Notes: generated by a model from the sequence alone, not told the origin. A stretch of DNA of 9,933 bases from an uncultured Anaerotruncus sp. (GCF_902490045.1 NZ_CABUCJ010000089.1:1-9933); one strand, 5' to 3'; positions 1 to 7,316 are shown, counted from the first letter of the stretch. A program made the numbers and translations.

Positions 1-1
1 G

Positions 2-757
2 CGTGCGACCGAGCCGGTGGAGATCGCGCTTGTCGGCAAATACGTCGAGCTGCACGACGCCTACCTTTCGGTCGCCGAGGCGCTGCGCCACGGCGGGTAC
101 GAGTGCGGCGCGCACGTGGGCATCCGCTGGGTCGACTCCGAGACGCTCACCGACGGGAACGTCGCCGAACGCCTCGCGGGCTGCGGGGGCGTCATCGTGC
201 CGGGCGGCTTCGGCGGCCGCGGCGTCGAGGGGATGATCTGCGCGGCGCGCTACGCGCGGGAGGCCAAAATCCCCTATTTCGGCATCTGCCTCGGGATGCA
301 GGTCGCCGTCATCGAGGCGGCGCGCTCGCTCGCGGGCCTTACGGGGGCGAACTCCCGCGAATTCGCCCCCGGGGCGGAGCACTGCGTGATCGACCTCATG
401 CCCGACCAGCGGGGCGTCGTGCCCAAGGGCGGCACCATGCGGCTGGGCGCCTATCCCTGCGTGGTCGCGTCGGGCAGCCTGCTCGACCGGGCGTACGGCG
501 CGCGGGAGATCCGCGAACGCCACCGCCACCGCTACGAGGTCAGCAACGACTACCGGGAGCGGCTTGTTTCGGCCGGATTGCGGCTCTGCGGCCTCTCGCC
601 CGACGCGCGGCTCGTCGAGGCGGTCGAGCTGCCCGAGCACCCCTTCTTCGTCGGGGTGCAGTACCACCCCGAGTTCAAATCCCGCCCCAACCGGGCGCAT
701 CCGCTCTTCCGGGAGTTCGTCGCGGCGAGCCTGCGCGCGGGGAGCGGGGGCGGGTAA
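2..757 (+). CDS. pyrG: CTP synthase, C-terminal glutaminase part (5' end cut by window)
   Basis: CTP synthase makes CTP from UTP, ATP and glutamine in the cytoplasm, the last step of de novo pyrimidine nucleotide synthesis. Only about the last 251 residues of a usual ~535 are here; the N-terminal amidoligase domain lies before the window, so no start codon is called (the frame is open from base 2). What remains is a class I glutamine amidotransferase domain. It has the VALVGKY-like entry strand (EIALVGKY), the nucleophile elbow GICLGMQ with the catalytic Cys at codon 287-289, the family signature KGGTMRLGAYPC, and the His/Glu end of the triad in QYHPEFKSRP (His codon 665-667, Glu codon 671-673). 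The TAA stop is followed by only 16 bases before the -35 box of the next promoter, and I see no terminator between them. Identification is firm. Confidence 0.96.
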   Translation, partial: RATEPVEIALVGKYVELHDAYLSVAEALRHGGYECGAHVGIRWVDSETLTDGNVAERLAGCGGVIVPGGFGGRGVEGMICAARYAREAKIPYFGICLGMQVAVIEAARSLAGLTGANSREFAPGAEHCVIDLMPDQRGVVPKGGTMRLGAYPCVVASGSLLDRAYGAREIRERHRHRYEVSNDYRERLVSAGLRLCGLSPDARLVEAVELPEHPFFVGVQYHPEFKSRPNRAHPLFREFVAASLRAGSGGG

Positions 758-773
758 AATTTGCTTTCGGCGG

Positions 774-802
774 TTGACACGGAAAAGCGCCGGTGCTATA
801 CT
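774..802 (+). promoter_or_regulatory. Sigma-70/A promoter of the T-box-trpBA transcript
   Basis: TTGACA at 774-779 and TATACT at 797-802 are separated by exactly 17 bases. The predicted start near 808-810 lies just before Stem I of the T-box leader. The -35 is a perfect match and the -10 matches five of six. The promoter sits just after the pyrG stop, so trpBA has its own promoter although it follows pyrG closely. Confidence 0.88.
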
Positions 803-808
803 ATGGAA

Positions 809-1080
809 AAATCCAGAAACCGATGAGCGAGAGAAGTAGGGACCGCCGGGTGTACCAAGAGAGCCGACGCGGGTGGGAGTTCGGCAGCACAGGCGATTTT
901 GAATGGACTCGCGAGGGCGGCCCGAAACCGGGAGGGAGTAGGCGTCGACGGGAATCCCGTCCGTTACCAGTGGGATGCGCGTGTCTGCGCGCAAGACGAG
1001 CGGACGGCTTTGGCCGTCAATCTGGGTGGTACCGCAGAAGCGAAGGCTTTTGTCCCTGTTTGGGGACAGAAGCCTTTTTT
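809..1080 (+). promoter_or_regulatory. T-box riboswitch leader, tryptophan specifier (TGG)
   Basis: This leader senses uncharged tRNA and controls transcription of trpBA. Stem I closes with GCGAG (827-831) pairing with CTCGC (908-912). The AGTA motif of the specifier loop is at 835-838, and on the opposite strand GAA-TGG-A places the specifier codon TGG (Trp) at 904-906. The conserved T-box sequence TGGGTGGTACCGC is at 1022-1034, followed at once by the competing terminator. Family knowledge: uncharged tRNA pairs its anticodon with the specifier and its NCCA end with the T-box bulge, stabilising the antiterminator. The TGG specifier agrees with the downstream tryptophan synthase genes, so identity and ligand support each other. 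The exact 5' end is inferred from the promoter. Confidence 0.95.
1043..1080 (+). terminator. Intrinsic terminator of the T-box leader
   Basis: A 14-bp stem (1043-1056 with 1063-1076, one G-U pair) closes a six-base loop and runs into a T tract (1075-1080). It lies directly after the conserved T-box sequence, as expected for the terminator that competes with the antiterminator. Its position, 33 bases before the trpB start, makes it the regulated stop for trpBA. Confidence 0.92.
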
Positions 1081-1112
1081 AACGCAATTTTACCCGAAGG
1101 GAGTCGATAGAG

Positions 1113-2297
1113 ATGTCAAAGGGACGGTTCGGCGTCCACGGGGGACAGTATATCCCCGAGACGCTGATGAACGCTGTAATCGAGCTGGAGGAGGCCTATG
1201 CCCGCTGGAAGGACGACCCCGGCTTTAAGGCCGAGCTGGAGGGGCTGCTGAAGAATTACGCGGGGCGGCCGTCGCTGCTCTATTACGCGGAAAAGATGAC
1301 GGACGACCTGGGCGGCGCGAAGGTCTACCTCAAGCGGGAGGACCTCAACCACACCGGCTCCCACAAGCTCAACAACGTCCTCGGGCAGGTGCTGCTCGCC
1401 AAGCGGATGGGCAAGACCCGCGTGATCGCCGAGACGGGCGCGGGGCAGCACGGGGTCGCCACGGCGACCGCGGCGGCGCTGATGGGAATGGAGTGCGAAG
1501 TCTACATGGGCGAGGAGGACACCCTCCGCCAGGCGCTCAACGTCTACCGGATGGAGCTGCTCGGCGCGAAGGTGCACCCCGTCAAAACGGGCACCCGCAC
1601 CCTCAAGGACGCGGTGAATGAGACGCTGCGCGAGTGGACGGCGCGGGTGGCGGACACCCACTACGTGCTCGGCTCGGTGATGGGGCCGCATCCCTTCCCG
1701 ACGATCGTGCGGGATTTCCAGAGCGTGATCGGCCGGGAGGTCAAGGCGCAGCTGCTCGAGAGGGAGGGCCGCCTGCCCGACGCGCTGCTCGCCTGCGTGG
1801 GCGGCGGCAGCAACGCGATGGGGCTCTTCCACGAATTTGTCGGCGACCCCCAGGTGCGGCTGATCGGCTGCGAGGCGGCCGGGCGCGGGGTGGAGACGGG
1901 CGAGACCGCCGCGACGATCGCAGTGGGCACGCCGGGAATTTTCCACGGCATGAAGAGCTATTTCTGCCAGGACGAATACGGGCAGATCGCGCCGGTCTAC
2001 TCGATTTCGGCGGGGCTCGACTATCCGGGCATCGGCCCCGAGCACGCCTGGCTGCACGACACGGGGCGGGCGGAATACGTCTCGATCACCGACGGCGAGG
2101 CGGTGGACGCGTTCGAGTACCTCTCCCGCACCGAGGGGATCATCCCCGCGATCGAAAGCGCCCACGCTGTGGCCTACGCCAGGAAGCTCGCGCCGCAGAT
2201 GAAGAAGGATCAGATTCTGGTCGTCAATCTTTCGGGCCGGGGCGACAAGGACGTCGCCGCCATCGCCCGCTACAGGGGGGTAGCGCTCTATGAGTAA
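1113..2297 (+). CDS. trpB: Tryptophan synthase beta chain
   Basis: This PLP enzyme condenses indole with L-serine to give tryptophan, taking indole through a tunnel from the alpha subunit in an alpha2-beta2 complex. At 394 residues it has the usual length for TrpB1. The N-terminus FGVHGGQYIPETL is typical. The PLP-binding lysine is K85 in GSHKLNN, the catalytic glutamate is E107 in AETGAGQHG, and the PLP phosphate loop GGGSN is at 230-234. HPFP and SGRGDKD near the ends also fit. The ATG at 1113 is preceded by AAGGGAG (1097-1103) at nine bases. The stop overlaps the trpA start by eight bases, so the two are translationally coupled. Expression is under the Trp T-box just upstream. Identification is firm. 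Confidence 0.97.
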   Translation: MSKGRFGVHGGQYIPETLMNAVIELEEAYARWKDDPGFKAELEGLLKNYAGRPSLLYYAEKMTDDLGGAKVYLKREDLNHTGSHKLNNVLGQVLLAKRMGKTRVIAETGAGQHGVATATAAALMGMECEVYMGEEDTLRQALNVYRMELLGAKVHPVKTGTRTLKDAVNETLREWTARVADTHYVLGSVMGPHPFPTIVRDFQSVIGREVKAQLLEREGRLPDALLACVGGGSNAMGLFHEFVGDPQVRLIGCEAAGRGVETGETAATIAVGTPGIFHGMKSYFCQDEYGQIAPVYSISAGLDYPGIGPEHAWLHDTGRAEYVSITDGEAVDAFEYLSRTEGIIPAIESAHAVAYARKLAPQMKKDQILVVNLSGRGDKDVAAIARYRGVALYE

Positions 2298-3072
2298 GCG
2301 GATACGGGAGGCGTTCTCCCACGGCAAGGCGTTCATTCCGTTCGTGACGGCGGGAGACCCGTCGCTCGAGGTCACCGCGCGGCTGGTGCCCGCGATGGCG
2401 GCGGCCGGGGCGGACCTCATCGAGCTGGGGATTCCCTTTTCCGACCCGGTGGCGGAGGGCCCGGTCATCCAGCAGGCCGACGAGCGCGCGCTCGCGGCGG
2501 GAGCTACCGCCGACCGCATCTTCGAGCTCGTGCGGCGGATCCGCCGGGAGACGGATGTTCCGCTCGCCTTCATGACCTATCTGAACCCCGTCTTCACCTA
2601 TGGGGCCGAACGGTTCCTCAAGGCCTGCGGGGAGACGGGCGTCGACGCGCTGATCGTTCCCGACATGCCCTACGAGGAGAAGGGGGAGCTTGCCCCCTGT
2701 TGCAGGCGGTACGGCGTGGACCTCGTGTCGCTCATCGCCCCGACCTCGAAGGAGCGCATCCGCATGATCGCGGCGGAGGCGGAAGGTTTTCTCTACTGCG
2801 TCTCCTCGATGGGGGTGACGGGGGTGCGCAGCCGGATCACCACCGATATCGGCGGCATGGTCGCCGAGGCGAAGCGGGTGTCCGACGTCCCCTGCGCGGT
2901 GGGCTTCGGCATCTCGACCCCGGAGCAGGCCGCCGAAATGGCGAAGCACGCCGACGGCGCGATCGTCGGCAGCGCGATCGTGAAGCTCGCCGCGAAATAC
3001 GGCGCGGACTGCGTGCCCCATGTGGAGCGGTACGTCCGCGAGATGAAAGCGGCGCTCAAATCCCTCGGCTGA
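2290..3072 (+). CDS. trpA: Tryptophan synthase alpha chain
   Basis: The alpha subunit is a TIM barrel that splits indole-3-glycerol phosphate into indole and glyceraldehyde 3-phosphate and passes indole to TrpB. Length (260 residues) is normal. The signature ELGIPFSDPVAEGPVIQ holds the catalytic Glu (E45). The position equivalent to Salmonella Asp60 is Glu here (E56, AEGP instead of ADGP). From memory this substitution recurs in clostridial TrpA, so it is noted but not taken as inactivation. The phosphate-binding end GFGIS and the GSAIVK strand are present, as is the flexible-loop region around SSMGVTGVRS. The ATG lies inside the end of trpB (8-bp overlap), which indicates coupled translation and a 1:1 ratio. 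No clear terminator follows in the 246 bases before the next gene. Confidence 0.96.
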   Translation: MSKRIREAFSHGKAFIPFVTAGDPSLEVTARLVPAMAAAGADLIELGIPFSDPVAEGPVIQQADERALAAGATADRIFELVRRIRRETDVPLAFMTYLNPVFTYGAERFLKACGETGVDALIVPDMPYEEKGELAPCCRRYGVDLVSLIAPTSKERIRMIAAEAEGFLYCVSSMGVTGVRSRITTDIGGMVAEAKRVSDVPCAVGFGISTPEQAAEMAKHADGAIVGSAIVKLAAKYGADCVPHVERYVREMKAALKSLG

Positions 3073-3318
3073 TCCGCGGGGCGCGGGCTGAAAAAATTTA
3101 TGCGGGCGGTGTCCCTTTTGAAAGGTCAGGATGGTTTATAAGATAAGACGCTTCCAGCGGTTCCAGTATTTGCTATGGCGCTGTAGGATTATTCACAATT
3201 TGGTCACAGGAATGACAATCCTGCAACAAAAAAATCGGGTATCATTGGAAGACGGACAGAGAAGGGCGGTTGATCGCCGCACGACAGACAAACTGATTTT
3301 TTTCAAGGAGGAACCCAC

Positions 3319-5784
3319 ATGAAGAAGTTACTGAGCATCTGCCTCGCGGTGCTGGTCGTGGTGGGCTTAGTGCCTGTCTACGCGCTGGCCGCCGAAGGCG
3401 ACCCGATCGACGGAAACGCGGGCGGATCAGACACGACGGTGTATTACACCGTCAATGCTGCCGCTACAGGCGGCAGCATTAGCATCTCGTCGGCCACTCC
3501 CGACGCGGTGACCGGAGCTGGCCCTTGGACCGTCGCGGCCGGGACGATGATCAACGTCAAGGCCACTGCGGACGAAGGCTATGAGTCCATTCCCACGAGT
3601 CTGACAGCCACGACGGGCGGCCAGACGACCGATATCACAGGCCCATTTGCGGTCACCGGAAATACCGCAATCAACGCGGTCTTTGCGGAGATCGAAAACG
3701 AGCCGGAACCGACGCCTGAGCCGGAACCCAAGCCGGAACCCAAGCCGGAAGAGACGGGAACTACGACCACGCCGGCTGCTCCTTTGCAGTCGCCGTCCAA
3801 CAGCACCCCGCCGCCGACGAATGACGGACTTGGCGGCCCTATGCCGAGCGCGGGAGGCCCCCACAACGTCACGGCTGGTTCTGTCACGGGCGGTCAAATT
3901 ACGGGAGTGCCGGTTGGCGGTACCATCAACGATGGTGAATCGCTTACGCTCACTGCTGTGGCTGATGAAGGTTACGAAGTCAAGAGTTTTACGGTTACCA
4001 TGGTGGGTGACAGTTCTACCAACCTGGCGACCGGAAACACCGCAACGATCTCGTCGGTAACAGGAGCGGTCAATGCCACTGCCGAGTTTAAGCTGATTGA
4101 CCGAAAGATCACGATTAACTCGACCGGCAGCGGCACGATTGTGGTAACAGATACTGATGATGGCAATAAGACCATAAATAGCGGGGATACCATCCCCAAC
4201 GGACACAAAATCAAAGCCGTTGCGACCCCGAACAGCGGGAACCTCTTAACGGCGTTTACCGTCGGGGCGTCCACTCAGGATGTGGGCGATGGCAAACAGG
4301 CTAAAACGGTTGACGGCTATGAGGTGAAAGAAAATATTACGATTTCGGCGACCTTTGAGCCCGTTCCTGCAAATGTGACAACCCACAAGGTCACCATCAA
4401 AGCGCCGGAAGACGGCAAGATTACCGTGGCCTATACCGACAAGGACGGCAATTCCAAAACCGCCACGAGCGGCAGTGTTGATATCAAAGACGGCACCAAG
4501 ATTGATGTGACGACGACCCCCGACACCAACTACAAGCTCAAAACCCTGACGATTGGCGGCACCAACCATAACACGGACCAGACGGGCGTGGCGGTTACCG
4601 GCGATATCACCGTTTCCGCGAGCTTTGAGTATAACGGTGGGGCGTCCACCCCGACGTATGTCCACCGCCCGCTGGGCGTCTATGACGACGAGGGCGACTG
4701 GCTTGAGGACAACTCGGGCAGCAGCTTCCCGCGTCCTTCCAGCGACGGCAAGGTCGTGCTCGACGGCGTGCTCCCCAACCAGACCTTCTATATCAAGCTG
4801 GGTGACGCGAACAGCGACCTTATCACCACACTCAGCGGCGGCGGCAAGGCCCACGCCAGCGACCTCGCCGACGACAGCCTCTTCAAGATTTCGGTCGACA
4901 AGGACGGCGACGGCAAATCCCTCATCAGCAAGATCGAGCAGGTGGATGAGAAGCGCCTGGGCGGCATGACCCGCGCCAGCTACCTCAAGGTCACGCTGAA
5001 GGACATGACTTCGACTGACGAGCGCAAGGCGAACGCCGAGATCGAATTCAAGGCGAAGAAGGATAAGAGCGGCAGCTGGGCGAAGGGTGAAACCGCCATC
5101 CTGAACCTCAACATGTGGATCAGCAACACCAAGATCTCCGGTTCCGACGGCGACGCCGACACGGGCGACAAGATCTACTTCAGCCCCGAGGCCAACGAGA
5201 ACAACGTCCTCATCTGGGGCGACGACCGCGCGGCGCTCGAGTTCACCGCCGATGACGACGCGAAGGACTTCTACGCCCGCCTGTCCACCCGGTCGATGAG
5301 CGACATCTACGCCGAGTACGGCGACCCCGTCGACGCCGACCTCTGGTTCTACAACTTCGTCAATAATCCGACCGTCCCCGCCACCTCCAAGGCGACCCTG
5401 ACGCTGGGCATCCCGTGGGATGACGACGACGATTACACCCCCGACCCGGAGAGCTGCTACATCTACACGCTGGATTCCGACGGCTATCTCACCGACGTGA
5501 CCGCCTCCTTCACCTACTCGGAGGACGACTATGAGATTCCGGGCTGGTCGATCCGCACCCGCCAGCTGGGCACCTACATCGTCTCGGACACCGAGCTCGA
5601 CGTCTATGCCTATGACGACGACGCCGAGGATTCCGCCTCCGAAGACGTCTCGGACGACGCCGTCAGCGACGGCAAGGACATCCCGAACACCGGCTCCGGG
5701 GACATGGTGAACGTCGCGGTGCTGGCCGCCGTCCTGTCCCTCTCCGCCGCGGGCGCGGTCGCCTTCCGCAAAGCCGCGAAATAA
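3319..5784 (+). CDS. Secreted, probably wall-anchored surface protein with InlB-like repeats
   Basis: The 821-residue protein starts with a Sec signal peptide (MKK, hydrophobic core 4-20, likely cleavage after ALA at 22-24). Four beta-rich units follow, at about 40-123, 182-258, 262-346 and 355-437. They share patterns such as G.I...G, A..DEGYE and ITVSASFE and resemble divergent InlB B-repeats. A Pro/Glu/Lys-rich linker (about 126-180) separates units 1 and 2. Residues ~441-762 form an Asp-rich region I do not recognise, and 762-787 is a very acidic spacer. The C-terminus has IPNTG (788-792), a hydrophobic stretch and RKAAK, the layout of a sortase signal with I in place of L. No sortase is in view. 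AAGGAGG (3305-3311) lies seven bases before the ATG. Codon use is less GC-rich in the repeats than in the C-terminal region. A role in adhesion or as a wall component is possible but not shown. Confidence 0.9.
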   Translation: MKKLLSICLAVLVVVGLVPVYALAAEGDPIDGNAGGSDTTVYYTVNAAATGGSISISSATPDAVTGAGPWTVAAGTMINVKATADEGYESIPTSLTATTGGQTTDITGPFAVTGNTAINAVFAEIENEPEPTPEPEPKPEPKPEETGTTTTPAAPLQSPSNSTPPPTNDGLGGPMPSAGGPHNVTAGSVTGGQITGVPVGGTINDGESLTLTAVADEGYEVKSFTVTMVGDSSTNLATGNTATISSVTGAVNATAEFKLIDRKITINSTGSGTIVVTDTDDGNKTINSGDTIPNGHKIKAVATPNSGNLLTAFTVGASTQDVGDGKQAKTVDGYEVKENITISATFEPVPANVTTHKVTIKAPEDGKITVAYTDKDGNSKTATSGSVDIKDGTKIDVTTTPDTNYKLKTLTIGGTNHNTDQTGVAVTGDITVSASFEYNGGASTPTYVHRPLGVYDDEGDWLEDNSGSSFPRPSSDGKVVLDGVLPNQTFYIKLGDANSDLITTLSGGGKAHASDLADDSLFKISVDKDGDGKSLISKIEQVDEKRLGGMTRASYLKVTLKDMTSTDERKANAEIEFKAKKDKSGSWAKGETAILNLNMWISNTKISGSDGDADTGDKIYFSPEANENNVLIWGDDRAALEFTADDDAKDFYARLSTRSMSDIYAEYGDPVDADLWFYNFVNNPTVPATSKATLTLGIPWDDDDDYTPDPESCYIYTLDSDGYLTDVTASFTYSEDDYEIPGWSIRTRQLGTYIVSDTELDVYAYDDDAEDSASEDVSDDAVSDGKDIPNTGSGDMVNVAVLAAVLSLSAAGAVAFRKAAK
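3700..3752 (+). repeat. Short tandem repeat encoding the EP/KP linker
   Basis: The unit CCGGAACCCAAG occurs twice exactly (3721-3732, 3733-3744), flanked by degenerate copies starting GAGCCGGAACC (3700) and ending CCGGAAGAG (to ~3752). It encodes alternating Glu-Pro/Lys-Pro residues 128-145 of the surface protein, a rigid extended linker. Such in-frame 12-bp repeats can change copy number by slippage without breaking the frame. Confidence 0.7.
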
Positions 5785-5825
5785 GATTTCTGACACCCCC
5801 CCAACATCTCTCTCATCATCCAGGA

Positions 5826-5855
5826 AAGGGCCTTCGGAAAACCGGAGGCCCTTTT
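5826..5855 (+). terminator. Intrinsic terminator after the surface-protein gene
   Basis: A 12-bp stem with one G-U pair (5826-5837 with 5842-5853) has an AAAA loop and is followed by TTTT (5852-5855). It lies 42 bases past the stop codon of the surface-protein gene and is the clear end of that transcript. Confidence 0.88.
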
Positions 5856-5876
5856 CCCCACGCGGCGCAAAAACGC

Positions 5877-5893
5877 CCCGCCAATTTGGCGGG
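5877..5893. repeat. Small GC-rich inverted repeat
   Basis: CCCGCCA (5877-5883) and TGGCGGG (5887-5893) form a 7-bp stem around ATT. There is no T tract, so it is not called a terminator. It lies between two better terminators in a spacer with no gene. Confidence 0.4.
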
Positions 5894-5959
5894 CGCCCGT
5901 AAGACAGTAACCCAAGAAACCCAACGCCAGATGGCAGCTGTCGTGCGGGATTAGGTAAC

Positions 5960-6008
5960 AAAAAGGACACGGAACAGGTGATTTTTCACCTGTTCCGTGT
6001 CCTTTTTT
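5960..6008. terminator. Perfect 22-bp bidirectional terminator hairpin
   Basis: The arms 5960-5981 and 5986-6007 are perfectly complementary over 22 bp around a TTTT loop. One outer end is an A run (from 5960) and the other a T run (6002-6008), so it can stop transcription in both directions. It starts four bases past the stop codon of the minus-strand regulator, which it would terminate, and it also insulates against the surface-protein gene on the other side. The long perfect stem exceeds what termination needs. Confidence 0.9.
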
Positions 6009-6011
6009 CGT

Positions 6012-6887
6012 TTAGCGGCGTTTCTTGCCCTTGCCGTGGACGTGCAGAGGATACGGGCTTGACCGCCCCCGCTGGCTGCGCACTTGATGGATACGGTTTA
6101 TATCCGCTTTCTGCAATATCCCGATCAGTGTCACAAATTCCTCTTTGGTCAGTGCGTCGTAGTCGATGGACAAACCTGCAAGGTATGCCCTCGCCTGTTT
6201 TTCCTGCGGGCTGCCCTCAAAGTTCACGGCCTCTTGTATCCGTTTTGCCGCTTCGGCGGCGGGGGAAGCCTCATCCGCCGTAGTTGTGTCCTTGCCGTGA
6301 GCGGCCCGAATGTCCCGCAGGATAGCGGAGAGGTCATCCCCCACCACCCCGCTGAAATACTCCGTGGACGTGATTTGCGCCAACTCCAGCGTCCGCATAT
6401 TCAAATCGTTTTCGCCAGGGGCGTACTGCTCCATGACCTGTTTCCGCGTACCCTCCAACAGCACATTCAGGTCGTTGATCCGCTGGTCGGCAATGCGGTC
6501 AACAAATATCTCCGCATCCACCATCAGTCGTTCAAATTCCTTGTGACAGAGGATTTCAGACAGTAGCCGGTGATTGAATTTTCCAGACCTTAATACTTCT
6601 ATTGCCTCGTCCTGCAAATGCAGAGTCTGCACCTCTGCGTTTGCGGGATTTTTGTTTTCTGTCTGGCCTAATAAGTAGTCAATGGACACGCCGTAAACCT
6701 CCGCAAGCTGGCAGAGAGCATAGCTGCTGATGTCCACGCTCCGCGCCGCCTTCGGGCCATCATCGATCTCATACCGGCCCAGCGCGGCGGCAGACAAGCC
6801 CGTTTTCTTCGCAAGCTGCTCCAGCGTCAGCCCTTGTTCTACCCGCAAATCCTTTAATCTTTCGGGGATCGTCAGCTTGGTCTGCAT
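6012..6887 (-). CDS. XRE-family HTH transcriptional regulator (Cro/CI type)
   Basis: This 291-residue protein has an N-terminal XRE helix-turn-helix at about residues 9-73. It includes IPERLKDLRVEQGLTLEQLAKKTGLS and GRYE in the recognition-helix position (broken here only by the usual turn), followed by YGVSIDYLLG, the typical end of the domain. The remaining ~215 residues are mostly helical and charged with a basic tail (GKGKKRR). They probably serve for oligomerisation or signal input; I do not recognise a named domain. The frame stays open upstream to 7115, but the ATG at 6887 is chosen because TGGAGG lies five bases before it and the HTH homology begins there; an ATG at 6899 is possible. 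It is transcribed away from the HTH/recombinase genes across a shared control region, the layout of a local regulator of that module. Target sites are unknown. Confidence 0.85.
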   Translation of the reverse strand: MQTKLTIPERLKDLRVEQGLTLEQLAKKTGLSAAALGRYEIDDGPKAARSVDISSYALCQLAEVYGVSIDYLLGQTENKNPANAEVQTLHLQDEAIEVLRSGKFNHRLLSEILCHKEFERLMVDAEIFVDRIADQRINDLNVLLEGTRKQVMEQYAPGENDLNMRTLELAQITSTEYFSGVVGDDLSAILRDIRAAHGKDTTTADEASPAAEAAKRIQEAVNFEGSPQEKQARAYLAGLSIDYDALTKEEFVTLIGILQKADINRIHQVRSQRGRSSPYPLHVHGKGKKRR

Positions 6888-6987
6888 AGAAACCTCCATT
6901 TCCAAGAGCGTGGAAATCACGCCGTTTTTTAGCCCATTTCCAACCTTTTGGATATACGGGAAAGGGCGCATTTTTTCGCTATGATGT

Positions 6988-7011
6988 AAGTACAGCAAGA
7001 CCACTGTACTT
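6988..7011. promoter_or_regulatory. Operator-like inverted repeat AAGTACAG-N8-CTGTACTT
   Basis: Perfect 8-bp arms at 6988-6995 and 7004-7011 surround an eight-base spacer, about 100 bases upstream of the XRE regulator start. The size and symmetry suit a dimeric XRE repressor. The half-site AAGTACA also appears in the repeats beside the recombinase (8559, 8591). No direct evidence links it to a protein. Confidence 0.5.
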
Positions 7012-7028
7012 TGAAAACCACATGACCG

Positions 7029-7163
7029 TCCGAATGGGATATGCCAGCTGGCGAAGCGTCGCCACGATACCGCAGCTTCGGGACACTTTGTCCCAGCAGC
7101 GGCGGAGCGCGCCAAGGCCGGACTACGCCGGGGTGAGAGTCCCGGGCAGGAACGACATTCGGA
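7029..7163 (+). other. Candidate structured RNA or DNA element
   Basis: An 8-bp closing stem, TCCGAATG (7029-7036) with CATTCGGA (7156-7163), encloses several helices. These are CGAAGC/GCTTCG (7052-7057/7075-7080), GGGACA/TGTCCC (7080-7085/7089-7094) and GGACT/AGTCC (7120-7124/7138-7142). TGGCG/CGCCA (7049-7053/7060-7064) is mutually exclusive with the first internal stem, as in a switch. I do not recognise a known RNA family, and strand assignment is uncertain. Confidence 0.35.
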
Positions 7164-7290
7164 AAGAGCGGAAAAAGCGATAAGTAAAATTCAAACCATG
7201 TGAAAACGGCGAAAAACAGTTTTGTTTTCTATCTTTGGCCCTATCAATGGGTGAATGCCCCAACAGCAAACGCCGTACAGCGTCCAGCGC

Positions 7291-7316
7291 GGGATTTTGC
7301 GAAGGGGCAAAATCCC
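7291..7316. repeat. Hairpin GGGATTTTGC / GCAAAATCCC
   Basis: Perfect 10-bp arms (7291-7300 and 7307-7316) with a six-base loop, in the non-coding region before the small HTH gene. There is no adjacent T tract, so it is more likely an RNA structure or protein site than a terminator. Confidence 0.5.

Noticed and set aside
899..1228. Short open frames over the trpB leader
   Set aside because: The region is fully explained as a T-box RNA with specifier, T-box motif and terminator. The translations are not protein-like.
1116..2573. 485-codon open frame on the minus strand across trpB and trpA
   Set aside because: It is antisense to two unmistakable genes. Its length comes from high GC with few stop codons, and the translation (many Arg, His, Gly) resembles no protein I know.
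3131..3322. 63-codon frame between trpA and the surface-protein gene
   Set aside because: It lacks a ribosome binding site, shows no recognisable domain and runs into the start of the next gene. The intergenic region is better read as an untranslated leader.
4246..5970. 574-codon open frame on the minus strand under the surface-protein gene
   Set aside because: It is antisense to a gene with a signal peptide, ribosome binding site and terminator, and it would cross that terminator. The Val/Gly/Arg-rich translation is typical of a complementary-frame artefact.
6888..7115. N-terminal extension of the XRE regulator to an ATG at 7115
   Set aside because: The added 76 residues show no domain and cover the operator-like repeat and structured element. 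The ATG at 6887 has a proper ribosome binding site and matches the usual XRE N-terminus.
7029..7163. Possible group II intron remnant (GTGAGAGTCC-like words and nested helices)
   Set aside because: There is no domain V-like hairpin, no reverse transcriptase frame and no recognisable intron 5' boundary, so the resemblance is too weak to call.
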